NCBI GenBank assembly: GCA_031274715.1 | Contig: JAISPT010000047.1 | Location: forward strand, 55,539-119,538 | Length of the DNA stretch: 64,000 nucleotides | Origin: Azonexus sp. | Lineage (GTDB): Bacteria; Pseudomonadota; Gammaproteobacteria; Burkholderiales; Rhodocyclaceae | Direction of reading: 5' to 3' | Part shown: piece after piece, positions 7,094 through 16,752 of the stretch | Numbering within the stretch: the first letter of the stretch is position 1 | Layout: each line of letters starts with the position of its first letter | The notes under the pieces: model-generated | Databases searched by the model: none | Seen by the model: only the letters and a program-made list of their open reading frames with translations | Told to the model about the DNA's origin: nothing | Translations under genes and position numbers: made by a program

Positions 7094-8323
7094 ATGGCAA
7101 CGGATGTACTCGACTTCGCCGAAAGGCAGACCGTCTTGGTGGTGGACGATACGCCGGACAATCTGTCCCTCATGTCCGCCCTGCTCAAGGACCACTACAA
7201 GGTCAAGGTCGCTCATAACGGCGACAAGGCGCTCAAGGTCGTCCGCAACGGCAGCCCCCCCGACCTCATCCTGCTCGACATCATGATGCCGGGTCTTTCC
7301 GGCTACGATGTTTGCCGGGAATTGAAGGCCGATCCGGCAACCTGTCACATCCCCATCATCTTCCTGACAGCCATGGCGGCAGTGGAGGACGAAAAGAAGG
7401 GCTTGGAGATGGGCGCCGCCGACTACATCACCAAACCGATCAATCCCCCCATCCTGCTGGCCCGGGTGCAGACCCAATTGAACCTGAAAGCCGCTACTGA
7501 TTTTCTGCGCAATCAAAATGCCTTTCTCGAACAGGAAGTCGTCAAACGGACCCGCGAGGTAATGGCCATTCAGGATGTGACCGTACTGGCCATGGCCTCA
7601 ATGGCAGAAACGCGAGATTCGGAAACCGGTAACCATATCCGTCGCACCCAGTTCTACGTCAAGGCCTTGGCCAAGGAACTTCAGGGACACCCACGCTTTT
7701 CACGTTACCTGACCGACCGCAATATCGACCTGCTATTCAAGTCCGCCCCCTTGCACGACATCGGCAAAGTAGGCATTCCCGATCACATTCTGTTGAAACC
7801 GGGACGCCTCGAACCGCATGAATTTGAAGTCATGAAAACCCATACCACTCTTGGGCGCGACGCCATCGAGCATGCCGAACAGGCGCTGGGCATGAAGGTC
7901 GATTTTCTGGCGACGGCCAAGGAGATCGCCTATTCCCACCAGGAAAAATGGGACGGCTCAGGTTACCCACAAGGCATCGGAGCCGATGACATCCCCATTT
8001 CAGCGCGCCTAATGGCGGTGGCCGACGTATATGACGCATTGATCAGCCGGCGCGTTTACAAGAATCCCATGCCGCATGACCAGGCGGTCACCATCATCCT
8101 TGAGGGCAGGGGCTCCCACTTTGACCTGGACATTGTCGATGCCTTTTCGGCAATTCAGGACAATTTCCTAGCAATTTCCCAACGCTACGCGGATTCGGAT
8201 CGCGACATCCAGAAAAAGGCGGATTATCTGGAACTGGCTATCAGTAATTCCATCGTGCTGTCCTCAAAAGCCCCTGGACGGCGGGATCATCAGCGCCCTG
8301 ACCCTGCCGGATCCGGCAGATAA
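7094..8323 (+). CDS. Response regulator with HD-GYP cyclic-di-GMP phosphodiesterase domain
   Basis: Two-domain signalling protein of 409 residues. The N-terminal receiver domain (about 12-130) has the acidic pair in VVDDTP, the phosphorylatable Asp in LLDIMMPG and the Lys in ITKPIN. The output domain (about 155-370) has the HD motif in PLHDIGKVGIPD and the GYP motif in WDGSGYPQG, so it should hydrolyse cyclic di-GMP. The giant hybrid kinase that follows is the obvious partner. The last 20 residues (SSKAPGRRDHQRPDPAGSGR) are Arg/Pro-rich and unlike the family. In another frame the same DNA reads DGGIISALTLPDPADKVHTV, so a frameshift near 8270-8280 is possible. Confidence 0.93.
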   Translation: MATDVLDFAERQTVLVVDDTPDNLSLMSALLKDHYKVKVAHNGDKALKVVRNGSPPDLILLDIMMPGLSGYDVCRELKADPATCHIPIIFLTAMAAVEDEKKGLEMGAADYITKPINPPILLARVQTQLNLKAATDFLRNQNAFLEQEVVKRTREVMAIQDVTVLAMASMAETRDSETGNHIRRTQFYVKALAKELQGHPRFSRYLTDRNIDLLFKSAPLHDIGKVGIPDHILLKPGRLEPHEFEVMKTHTTLGRDAIEHAEQALGMKVDFLATAKEIAYSHQEKWDGSGYPQGIGADDIPISARLMAVADVYDALISRRVYKNPMPHDQAVTIILEGRGSHFDLDIVDAFSAIQDNFLAISQRYADSDRDIQKKADYLELAISNSIVLSSKAPGRRDHQRPDPAGSGR

Positions 8324-8338
8324 GGTACATACAGTGCA

Positions 8339-8464
8339 ATGGTCACCGGGAAGGACTGCCCGGTGAACGGCGAAAAACTGGAAATTCAGCACCGCAACCC
8401 ATGCTTGCTCGATGCCGGAGAGATCGCTGTCCATAAAGAAAACAACGTGGAGGAGAGCACATGA
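8339..8464 (+). CDS. Possible 41-residue peptide between the HD-GYP gene and the kinase gene
   Basis: A short frame, MVTGKDCPVNGEKLEIQHRN onward, ending ENNVEEST. It starts 15 nt after the HD-GYP stop in the same frame and its stop overlaps the kinase ATG (ATGA). Its beginning sits in a perfect hairpin, TCACCGGG (8343-8350) with CCCGGTGA (8359-8366), which lacks a T-tract and so is not a classical terminator. It may be a real coupling peptide, the remains of a longer HD-GYP C-terminus, or chance. No family is recognised. Confidence 0.3.
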   Translation: MVTGKDCPVNGEKLEIQHRNPCLLDAGEIAVHKENNVEEST

Positions 8465-11400
8465 AAAATTTTTTTGCCGTCCTCGAACAGCAGACCATGG
8501 GATTCAAGCTGACCCTGGGATTTTCCAGCATCCTGGTCATTGTCGCGCTGATCGTTGGTTTTGGTCTATTCAGCCTGTCGCAGGCCGATCAGAACGTACA
8601 AACGCTCTACGAGAAGGAATTTCTCGGGGTAGCCCACCTCCATGACACACGGGTCCATTTTGTCGAGATCGGGCAGGCCTTGCGTCAGGTGGTATTGGCG
8701 CCGACGATGGCCGAACAGGCGCAGGCCATCGAGCAACTGGAGACCGCCGATGCCGCTATGCACAACAGCCTTGAACAAGTGCGCAACACCATCTTGCGAC
8801 CGGAAAACGAGGCGCACCTGGCCAAATTCCAGAAGTTATTCGCTGCCTACAGGAGCGACGTCGACAAAGTGCTCGGCGCAGCGCTTTCCGGAAACCAGGA
8901 TGTGGCGATCGCCATTCTTTTTTCGGCCAATTTCCAGCAGGCCGGAGTAACCACCAGCAACACGCTTGCCGATGCTGAGAAAATCAAGGAAGAGGGGGCA
9001 AAAAATTCCGTACAGTACTCCAGGGAAATGCTTCTGCGGGGCGAGGAATTGACGCTTGCACTACTGGTTCTTGGACTGGGAGTCAGTGTCGGCGTCGGGT
9101 GGGTCATCGGGCGCTCGATCAACCATCCTGTGGAACATATGCGTTCGGCAGTGGAGCAACTGGCGGCGGGGAATCTGGAAATTTCAGTGCCCCATACGGA
9201 TTCTGCGAACGAAATTGGTGATCTCGCCCGTTCCATCGAGGTATTGCAGTTCGAAGCCCAGCAAATGGAAGGGCAGCGCTGGCTGAAAAGCCACCAGGCG
9301 GCGATCCAGTCCGAACTCCAGTCGGCCGACTCGTTCACCGAACTGGCCGAGAAATTCCTGTCCCACATCGCGCCATTGCTGCATGTGGGTCATGGTGTCG
9401 TTTACATCTACGATGACGAGCGTCAGCAGCTCTGCCTCTTGTCGGGGTACGCCTACTGGGAACGACAGAACGTCGCCCCCTATTTCGACCTCGGCCAGGG
9501 CCTAGTCGGCCAATGTGCCAAGGAGCGCCAAGCGATCATCATCACTCAACCACCGGCCGACTATGTCCGTATCGGTTCCGCCCTGGGCGAGGCAGTTCCC
9601 CAGGTAATCGCCATCATGCCGGTGCTGCGCGGAGAACACCTGCTGGGCGTGATCGAACTGGCAACGCTGGAGGCAATTGGCGCCAACGAACGGGCCTTGC
9701 TCGACGGCTTGATGCCTATCCTCGCCATGAACCTGGAAATTCTTGCGCGGAATGCCAAGACGCAGCAATTGCTGGAAGAAACGCAATGCCAGGCGGAGAA
9801 CCTGGAGGAACAGGCGGCGCAACTGGAAGAGCAGGCCATCGAACTGGAAACACAGCAGGAATCACTGAAGGCAACCGCCGAAACGCTGACCATCCTCGAA
9901 GAGCGCAGCCGCCTGATTCTGGAGTCGGTCAACGATGGCATCGTCGGGCTGGATACGAACGGCGTGATTACCTTCGCCAATCCGACGACCTGCGACACGC
10001 TGGGATATTGTCTGGAGGAACTGATCGGAGCGGAAATGCACGGTTTGGTTCATCACTCCCATGTCGACGGAACGGTTTTCCCACAGGAAAAGTGTCGGAT
10101 GTACCTTACCTCGCAGGATGGGAAAGCGCGCAGAGCCGACAACGAAGTGCTCTGGCGCAAGGATGGCACATCGTTCCCAGTCGAGTATTCGACCACACCG
10201 GTGTTCAAGAACGATGTTCTGGCGGGAACGGTTATCGTTTTCCGCGATATTACGGAACGCCAGGCGGCACAAAAAGCGATTGCCGAGGAGCACGAACGGC
10301 TGCAGAACATCCTCGATACGAGCCCGATCAATATCACCTTTTCGACCCAGGGATGCCTCCGGTTCGCCAACCCTAAATTCACCGAAACATTCGGGCTCCA
10401 GGCGGGGGACAGTGCTCTGGATCTCTACGTGCACCCGGAGGATCGCGATGCCCTGATCGGCATGCTCAAGCGCGACGGTATCGCCCGGAACCAGGAAATC
10501 CAGATGTTCGACCGCAATCACCAGCCTCTAGACCTGCTGGTGACCTATCTGCCGATTACCTACAACGAAGAAGACGGCGTCATGGCTTGGATCATGGATA
10601 TTTCCGAGCGCAAGCAGGCCGAAGCCGAAATCCTGCGGGCCAAGGAAATTGCCGAGGAAGCAACCAGGGCCAAGAGCGACTTTTTGGCCAACATGAGCCA
10701 CGAAATCCGCACGCCGATGAATACCATCATTGGCATGTCACATCTCGCACTGCAGACCCGGCTCGACAAGAGGCAGCGCAATTACGTCGAAAAAGTGCGC
10801 CGCTCAGCGGAAAACCTGCTCGGCATCATTAACGACATACTCGATTTTTCCAAGATCGAGGCCGGCAAGCTATCCATAGAGAATGTGGCTTTCCGCCTGG
10901 AAGACGTGATGGAAAATCTGGCCAGCCTGGTTTGCCTGAAGGCTGAAGACAAGGGATTGGAACTGCTGTTCAGTACCGCTCCGGATGTGCCGACGGCGTT
11001 GATCGGGGACCCCCTCCGCCTTGGCCAGATTCTGATCAATCTTGGCAACAATGCCGTGAAATTTACGGAAAACGGTGAAGTTGTCGTCGGCATTGAAAAG
11101 TTCGCCCAGGACGCGGACAGCGTCGAGTTGCATTTCTGGATCAAGGACACGGGGATCGGGATGACCGCGGAACAATGCGGCAGGATGTTCCAATCTTTCA
11201 GCCAGGCGGACGCTTCGACAACTCGCAAACATGGTGGTACCGGCCTGGGCTTGGCGATTTCCAAAAATCTGGTGGAAATGATGGGAGGCCGCATCTGGGT
11301 GGAAAGCGAGCCGGGGCAAGGTTCTTCCTTCCACTTTCATGTTCGTTTCGGCTTGCAGGCGGAACCCATGCCGCGCCGCACGGTGCAGGCTAACGAATTG

Positions 11401-12849
11401 CGTGGACTGCGCGTCCTGGTCGTCGACGACAATGCCTCGGCCCGGGAAATTCTATCGGCCATGGCCAGCAACTTTGGCATGAAGGTAAAGGTTGCCAGTG
11501 ATGGCGAGCAGGCCCTGCGGATGATCCGGGAAGCCGAAAAGAAAACACTCCCCTACGATCTCGTCCTGATGGACTGGAAGATGCCAGTCATGGACGGGGT
11601 CGAAACTGCCAGCAGGCTCCAAAACGAGCCCGCGGCCCACTCCCCCGCGATCATCATGCTCACAGCTTATGGGCGGGAAGGGGCTCTGGCCAATGCCGAG
11701 AAGCACGGCGTCTATCTCCGCCACGTTCTGACGAAACCAGTGACGTCCTCGACTCTGCTGGAGGCCATTGGTGAAGTTCTGGGTAAAGGCTTTGTCACCG
11801 AAACCCGGACTCACGAGAAGGCGGGTTCCTATAAGGAAGCGATGGATCGGCTAAAGGGAACCCGGTTGTTGCTGGTCGAGGATAACGAGATGAATCAGGA
11901 GCTTGCCCTCGAACTCCTGGGCAATGCGGGTATCGAGACGGTACTGGCCAACAACGGCCAAGAAGCCCTGGATATTCTCGGGCGCGATGCCCGTTTCGAC
12001 GGCGTACTGATGGACTGCCAGATGCCGGTTATGGATGGCTACATGGCCACTCGGGAAATCCGCAAGAACCTAGCCTGGAAGGATCTGCCGATCATTGCCA
12101 TGACGGCAAACGCCATGACAGGCGACCGGGAGAAGGTACTGGAGGCCGGCATGAACGACCATATCGCTAAACCGCTCAACGTTGGCAAGATGTTCAGCAC
12201 CATTGCGCGGTGGGTGGCCCCTGCCACCGAGTCGACTTCGACAACAGCGCTGCCCGGCCTGAAAGACTTGCCCGGAATCGATACGCAAGCCGGGCTGGCC
12301 ACCACCATGGACAATGAGAAGCTGTATCGCAAGTTGCTGATCAAGTTCCGGGACAGTCAGCGCGACTTCGCCGCAATCTTCGCGGCGGCTCGCACTGGGC
12401 AGGATTCGGTCGCTGCCGAAAGAGCCGCTCATACGCTCAAGGGCTGTGCCGGCAACATCGGCGCCAAGGCGGTACAGGCGGCGGCAGCCAAGTTGGAGCA
12501 GGCTTGCAAGGCGGCGGCCGATGACGCCATCGCTGACCTCTTGGCAAAAACGCTAACGCAATTGGCTCCTGTGATTGCCGGCCTCGACGGCCTGGATGGC
12601 AGGACGGTAGTGGCCGACGGCACCGCCAGTACATTCGACCGCGCGCATGCCTCGGCGCTGCTGGCACAACTGAAATCCCTACTGGCCGAGAGCGATTCCG
12701 AGGCTGCGGACGTGGCCATGGAGCTGGCGGATTCCGTCAAGGGCAGCGAACTGGAAGACCCCATGCGTAAAGTGGTATCGGCCATCTCGGAGTTCGACTT
12801 CGAGGGTGCCCTGGAGATGATCGCGAAACTGCCTGCCTTGGCAAATTGA
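8461..12849 (+). CDS. Hybrid sensor histidine kinase with GAF, two PAS, two receiver and HPt domains
   Basis: Very large membrane sensor of 1462 residues. In order: membrane helix 1 (about 18-40), a helical periplasmic sensor domain, membrane helix 2 (about 198-218), HAMP, a GAF domain (about 280-425), a Gln/Glu-rich coiled coil (about 435-480), PAS 1 (about 485-610), PAS 2 (about 620-720), HisKA with the phosphorylated His in NMSHEIRTPMN, HATPase_c (DTGIGM, GGTGLGL), receiver 1 (LMDWKMPVMDG), receiver 2 (LMDCQMPVMDG) and a C-terminal HPt domain with HTLKG. The phosphate can therefore run His-Asp-His within the protein and on to a separate regulator, probably the HD-GYP protein upstream. GGAGGAG at 8450-8456 is the ribosome-binding site. 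Confidence 0.95.
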   Translation: MKNFFAVLEQQTMGFKLTLGFSSILVIVALIVGFGLFSLSQADQNVQTLYEKEFLGVAHLHDTRVHFVEIGQALRQVVLAPTMAEQAQAIEQLETADAAMHNSLEQVRNTILRPENEAHLAKFQKLFAAYRSDVDKVLGAALSGNQDVAIAILFSANFQQAGVTTSNTLADAEKIKEEGAKNSVQYSREMLLRGEELTLALLVLGLGVSVGVGWVIGRSINHPVEHMRSAVEQLAAGNLEISVPHTDSANEIGDLARSIEVLQFEAQQMEGQRWLKSHQAAIQSELQSADSFTELAEKFLSHIAPLLHVGHGVVYIYDDERQQLCLLSGYAYWERQNVAPYFDLGQGLVGQCAKERQAIIITQPPADYVRIGSALGEAVPQVIAIMPVLRGEHLLGVIELATLEAIGANERALLDGLMPILAMNLEILARNAKTQQLLEETQCQAENLEEQAAQLEEQAIELETQQESLKATAETLTILEERSRLILESVNDGIVGLDTNGVITFANPTTCDTLGYCLEELIGAEMHGLVHHSHVDGTVFPQEKCRMYLTSQDGKARRADNEVLWRKDGTSFPVEYSTTPVFKNDVLAGTVIVFRDITERQAAQKAIAEEHERLQNILDTSPINITFSTQGCLRFANPKFTETFGLQAGDSALDLYVHPEDRDALIGMLKRDGIARNQEIQMFDRNHQPLDLLVTYLPITYNEEDGVMAWIMDISERKQAEAEILRAKEIAEEATRAKSDFLANMSHEIRTPMNTIIGMSHLALQTRLDKRQRNYVEKVRRSAENLLGIINDILDFSKIEAGKLSIENVAFRLEDVMENLASLVCLKAEDKGLELLFSTAPDVPTALIGDPLRLGQILINLGNNAVKFTENGEVVVGIEKFAQDADSVELHFWIKDTGIGMTAEQCGRMFQSFSQADASTTRKHGGTGLGLAISKNLVEMMGGRIWVESEPGQGSSFHFHVRFGLQAEPMPRRTVQANELRGLRVLVVDDNASAREILSAMASNFGMKVKVASDGEQALRMIREAEKKTLPYDLVLMDWKMPVMDGVETASRLQNEPAAHSPAIIMLTAYGREGALANAEKHGVYLRHVLTKPVTSSTLLEAIGEVLGKGFVTETRTHEKAGSYKEAMDRLKGTRLLLVEDNEMNQELALELLGNAGIETVLANNGQEALDILGRDARFDGVLMDCQMPVMDGYMATREIRKNLAWKDLPIIAMTANAMTGDREKVLEAGMNDHIAKPLNVGKMFSTIARWVAPATESTSTTALPGLKDLPGIDTQAGLATTMDNEKLYRKLLIKFRDSQRDFAAIFAAARTGQDSVAAERAAHTLKGCAGNIGAKAVQAAAAKLEQACKAAADDAIADLLAKTLTQLAPVIAGLDGLDGRTVVADGTASTFDRAHASALLAQLKSLLAESDSEAADVAMELADSVKGSELEDPMRKVVSAISEFDFEGALEMIAKLPALAN

Positions 12850-12872
12850 AACGGGCTCCGATGGTTCGACCA

Positions 12873-12919
12873 CCGGGTTTGAATGCGGAATTCGGAGGAT
12901 TATCCGTGTGCAAACCCGG
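12873..12919. repeat. Inverted repeat between convergent genes
   Basis: CCGGGTTTG (12873-12881) and CAAACCCGG (12911-12919) are perfect reverse complements separated by 29 bp, in the gap between the kinase gene and the convergent exported-protein gene. It may end transcription from both sides, but no T-tract follows, so a factor-independent terminator is doubtful. Confidence 0.35.
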
Positions 12920-12943
12920 AAATCGTCAAACTGGCCATCGATT

Positions 12944-14797
12944 TCAGCGTGACCCGCGGCCGCCACGCGGCCCGTCCCAGCCGGCTCCAGGCCCGCGCAT
13001 GGTCGGCCGCGGTGCTTCCGGTTCGGCCCGGCGAAAGCTTTGGCCCTCGTCCGGGCGCATGATTTCCCGCGATTCGCGGCGCATTTCCGGCACTGGCAGG
13101 ACACGCGATGGCGCCGCATCCGGCATCCTGGCCGCCGGCCGTGAGAAGACATCACCGCGCCGGAAGGCCGGTGCCGGCGTCTCAAATGGGGTAGTCGGCG
13201 GCGCTGCCGAACGGCCACCGCGCTCCTCACGCGGCCGCTGGATTTGGCGTTCCGGTTGTATCAAAGTCGGAGCAGGCGCCGCTTCCGATCGGCGGAAACC
13301 CGGTGCGATATCAGGATGCAGCATCGGCTGCCGGTTGCCGAACCACGGCTGACGCGGGACAAATGCCGCTGGTGGCCCGTCGCGACGGTTCGGCGCCTCG
13401 CCAAAAGCCGCAGCCGGTGGCCGGACATCGTCGCGACGCTCCGGCCCGACCTCGCGTAGAGAACCGGGCTGTCCAGGCTTGGCCGCGGCCCACGGCTGGT
13501 GGGCTGCGGCGGTCGGCGCCAGCCAGTTGCGGCCAGTACCCGCCGGCATTTGCTCCAGGTCGCGGCGCTCGACGCGCTGGAAATCACCGGCACCGATCAG
13601 CCGCCCTTCGCGCAATTGCCGCACCGGCACCACCGTCACCGCTCGCGGGCTGTCGCGATACACGAAGCGTGGCGGCGGCCCGCCGCGGGCGGCGCGCTCG
13701 ATGACGGCGACGTCATGAACATGGATGATATTGATGCGCCAGATATAGGCCGGGCTGTAACGATGGTATGGCACATAGACTTCACGCGGCGCCAACGGGA
13801 ACCAGCCGACGGCCGGCGCCGCACCGAAGCCGAAGCGGACACTCCAGCCGGGATTGCCGATCCAGGCCACCAGCGCTGGAGCGTACACCGGCCGGACAGT
13901 GCGCCGTCCCGGTACCCAGGCCCAGCGACCGCCGAGCACCACCCAGCGGCCGTAGTGGAAGGGGGCAAAGCCCCACGGTGCGGCATCGATCCAAGTCCAG
14001 CCCCAGGGCGCCACCCAGGCCCAGCTACCGAAACGGTAGGGCGCCCAGTCGACGGCAACGGTGCGCGGCATCCAGACAGCGCCGTAATCGGGATTACTGC
14101 TCCAGTCGCCGTAGGCATCGAGATCCTGGTAGCCGGTCATGTAGGGCGAAACGTGCTTGCGGGCAGTGCTAGCGACGGTGGCGTTCTCGCGCTCGGCGAC
14201 CCAGCGGTCGAAGGCGTCGGGCTGCCCGGCCGTATCAATGCGCAGCTTGCCGTCGGCGAACAGCGTGGCCCGCTTGCCGGCGGCCAGTTGGCTGCTGCCG
14301 CCGTCGTGCTCGATGCGGATGTGGCCAGCGAAAACGGTCAGTTCGCTGCGGTCGGCCAGGACATCGAAGCGGTAGCGCCCCGCCGCGTCAAAAAGGACTT
14401 GGCCCTCGGGCAGACGCAGCCGCAGGTCGGCGGCCTGTTCGGCATCCATGACGCTGAGGCTGAGGCGGCCGGCGTTCAGGTCGAGCCACATCTGGTGGTC
14501 ATCGATGTCGGCGAATTCGAGCTGGCTGGCCTCGTCCAGGCGGACGGTGGTCGAGTCGATCCAGGCTTCGGCCCGACTGTGCGCTCCAGTTTCCAATACG
14601 GCGCCGCTACTCAGCGGCCAATTGCGGGTAGCCGGGCTGGGAGCCTCATCGGGCTGCGGGCGGAACGTGACCTCACCCTCGATATGACCAAGACGGCCGA
14701 CCCGGCCAGGCGGGTCAACCACCGGCTCGGTCTGCGCCGCCAGCGGCAGGGATAGGGACAGCAGCAGGCTGCCGATCAGACGGTACAAGCTGGACAT
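12944..14797 (-). CDS. Exported FecR-like/DUF6600 protein
   Basis: Secreted protein of 617 residues. A signal peptide (MSSLYRLIGSLLLSLSLPLAAQ) is followed by a FecR-like beta domain (about 30-200; LGHIEGEVTFRPQ, AGRLSLSVMDA, DVLADRSELTVFAGHIRIE). A Trp-rich DUF6600-type region follows (WMP, WAPYRFGSWAWVAPWGW, ApWGFAPFHYGRWV, WAWVPG; about 235-330). The last 190 residues are rich in Arg and Pro, of low complexity and probably unstructured. Function is unknown; the architecture suggests a periplasmic or surface protein. GGGAG precedes the ATG at 14797. Confidence 0.82.
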   Translation of the reverse strand: MSSLYRLIGSLLLSLSLPLAAQTEPVVDPPGRVGRLGHIEGEVTFRPQPDEAPSPATRNWPLSSGAVLETGAHSRAEAWIDSTTVRLDEASQLEFADIDDHQMWLDLNAGRLSLSVMDAEQAADLRLRLPEGQVLFDAAGRYRFDVLADRSELTVFAGHIRIEHDGGSSQLAAGKRATLFADGKLRIDTAGQPDAFDRWVAERENATVASTARKHVSPYMTGYQDLDAYGDWSSNPDYGAVWMPRTVAVDWAPYRFGSWAWVAPWGWTWIDAAPWGFAPFHYGRWVVLGGRWAWVPGRRTVRPVYAPALVAWIGNPGWSVRFGFGAAPAVGWFPLAPREVYVPYHRYSPAYIWRINIIHVHDVAVIERAARGGPPPRFVYRDSPRAVTVVPVRQLREGRLIGAGDFQRVERRDLEQMPAGTGRNWLAPTAAAHQPWAAAKPGQPGSLREVGPERRDDVRPPAAAFGEAPNRRDGPPAAFVPRQPWFGNRQPMLHPDIAPGFRRSEAAPAPTLIQPERQIQRPREERGGRSAAPPTTPFETPAPAFRRGDVFSRPAARMPDAAPSRVLPVPEMRRESREIMRPDEGQSFRRAEPEAPRPTMRGPGAGWDGPRGGRGSR

Positions 14798-14904
14798 CTT
14801 CGACTCCCTTGAGCAATGCTGACCGCCGACGCAAGCCACGGTCAATAGCCCGATTAACGCACCAGTCCGGCTGGCAAACCAGCGGCAATGCGTGGCAAGT
14901 CGTT

Positions 14905-16614
14905 TCAGGATGTTGCCGGGCCGAAATCCGGGTTGTCGATGGCCATGCCGTACTTCTTCGCCACCGCGCCGTAGAGTTCGCGCGCCGAGGCAACTTTCGG
15001 GCTCTTGCGGTCCTTCTGCCCGGCGCGCATCAGGTAGTCGTAGGCACGCGCCGCCAGTTCCGGATCCCAGCCGTCGCGTTCCATCAACGTATAGATGGCC
15101 TTGGCAGCGTTGACCAGGAATTGCAGGTTGGGCACCTGTTCGGCGGCCTGGATCAGCAATTGCACGGAACCGGCAAAGTCGCCGGCACGGGCGGCCAACA
15201 CGCCCCGGTTGTTGAGTTCGACGATCTCGCGCCCAACCTGATCGAGCAGGGCCATACCGGCGTCGGACTGGCCGGTCTTGGCGAACACCTGGGTGATGTG
15301 GGCGATCAGCTGCGGATCCTCGTTATTTTCCGCCGCCACTTGGCGCACGATCTTCTGCGCCGCTGCCACCTCGCCGGTGGCATAGCAGGCGTGGGCCAGA
15401 TCGACGGCCAGCCGCTGCGACGGCGGCCGGCGCCAGGGATCGGCCTCACTCTCGATCTGCTGTTGCAGTTCGAGGGCCTGCCCGACCAGCTCCTTGGCTT
15501 TATCCGGCGCGCCTTCCTGGGCCAGGCACAGCGATTCGGCGACCAGCGCCGCCAGGTCGGCCTGCTTGTCGCCCCGCCATTCACGCTTCATATCGGCGAT
15601 CAGCTTGCGCGAGGCGGCAACATCGCCGCGTTCGACCAGGACCCGCGACAGGTTGGCGAAATCGTCGATACCGCACAGGCTGGAGCCTTTGCTGCGCGCC
15701 AACGCCTTGCCGTAGGCTTTTTCCGCCGTCAGCAGATCGCTGTTGCGGGCGGCGACGTCGCCGACTAGGCGCTGGCGCACAGTATTGTGCGGCGAAGCGT
15801 CGGCCCCCTGCTGCAGTGCCTGCTGGGCGGCCGCCAGGTCACCCCTGGCTTCGTGCACCGTGGCCAGAAAATCGTAGGCCGACAGGAAATTCGGCGCCTC
15901 CTGCAGCACCTGCCCGGCCAGTTGCCCGGCTTCGTCGAGTGCACCGCGGTCACGCAGGGCGGTCGCCAAGCCCATCCTGGCCCAGGGCGCGGGTCGGTCT
16001 TCCAGCACCCGGCGGTATACGGCCTCGGCCTCATCGGTACGCCCCAGGCTTTGCAGCAATTCGCCTTTGATACGTAGCCCGTCGTACATGTATTGCGGCT
16101 GCTGCTGGATCACCCGGTCGCAGGCGGCGATGGCCTCCTGCAAAGCGCCATGCTCGATCTGCTCATAGCACTTGTGGAGCACATGTTTGCGGTAGATGGC
16201 TTTAATCAACCGGGCCTGCAGCTGGTCGGCGGTGAACGGCTTGACCAGATAATCGTCGGGCGCCAGTTCGGCCAGGGCCACGACGTTGGTGTAGCCGCGC
16301 TCGCTGGTGATGATCATGTACACCGTCGACAGCGGAATCAGGCGGGCATGGCGTAATTCCTCAAGCAATTGCTGGCCGTCGCGGCCATCGTCAAGGACGA
16401 AATCGGACAGAATGATGTCGAAGCGATGACTTCTGACCTGGCGGATCACCTCGGCCGCGCTGCCGGCACCATGCACGGCGGTAACGCCGATGACGCTCAG
16501 CATCAGGCGCATCGAATCGCGCGCCGGCGTATGGCGGTCGACGATCAGGACCCGTTTCTTGGTGAGCGTCTGCTGGAGCGCCAGCAGCATCTCTTCGTTA
16601 TCGAGGGGATTCAT
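14905..16614 (-). CDS. Response regulator receiver protein with TPR repeats
   Basis: 569-residue cytoplasmic protein. The N-terminal receiver domain (about 18-140) has the phosphorylatable Asp in ILSDFVLDDG, the Thr in IITSE and the Lys in YLVKPF; the usual acidic pair after beta-1 is VDR rather than VDD. The rest is built of tetratricopeptide-like helical repeats (for example GRTDEAEAVYRRVLEDRP, GDLAAAQQALQQGADASP), so the output is protein-protein binding rather than DNA binding. Similar REC-TPR proteins occur as stand-alone regulators in Proteobacteria; the partner is unknown. The ATG at 16614 gives MNPLDNEEM; an extension to 16671 is possible but not conserved-looking. Confidence 0.88.
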   Translation of the reverse strand: MNPLDNEEMLLALQQTLTKKRVLIVDRHTPARDSMRLMLSVIGVTAVHGAGSAAEVIRQVRSHRFDIILSDFVLDDGRDGQQLLEELRHARLIPLSTVYMIITSERGYTNVVALAELAPDDYLVKPFTADQLQARLIKAIYRKHVLHKCYEQIEHGALQEAIAACDRVIQQQPQYMYDGLRIKGELLQSLGRTDEAEAVYRRVLEDRPAPWARMGLATALRDRGALDEAGQLAGQVLQEAPNFLSAYDFLATVHEARGDLAAAQQALQQGADASPHNTVRQRLVGDVAARNSDLLTAEKAYGKALARSKGSSLCGIDDFANLSRVLVERGDVAASRKLIADMKREWRGDKQADLAALVAESLCLAQEGAPDKAKELVGQALELQQQIESEADPWRRPPSQRLAVDLAHACYATGEVAAAQKIVRQVAAENNEDPQLIAHITQVFAKTGQSDAGMALLDQVGREIVELNNRGVLAARAGDFAGSVQLLIQAAEQVPNLQFLVNAAKAIYTLMERDGWDPELAARAYDYLMRAGQKDRKSPKVASARELYGAVAKKYGMAIDNPDFGPATS

Positions 16615-16752
16615 GGATTGGGCAACCGGGCGTATCTGACGGAACTTACTGCACTTCCCCGAGTGCAGCAAGACAAGGCGGAAAACTTCGAATTTTCAGC
16701 GCCCTGACGTAAAATTCGCGGTCCATTCCCGCGCTACAACACCCCATCCCAG

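Noticed and set aside
13499..14755. A 418-codon plus-strand frame opposite the FecR/DUF6600-like gene
   Set aside because: The minus strand has a signal peptide and recognisable domains; the plus frame has neither.
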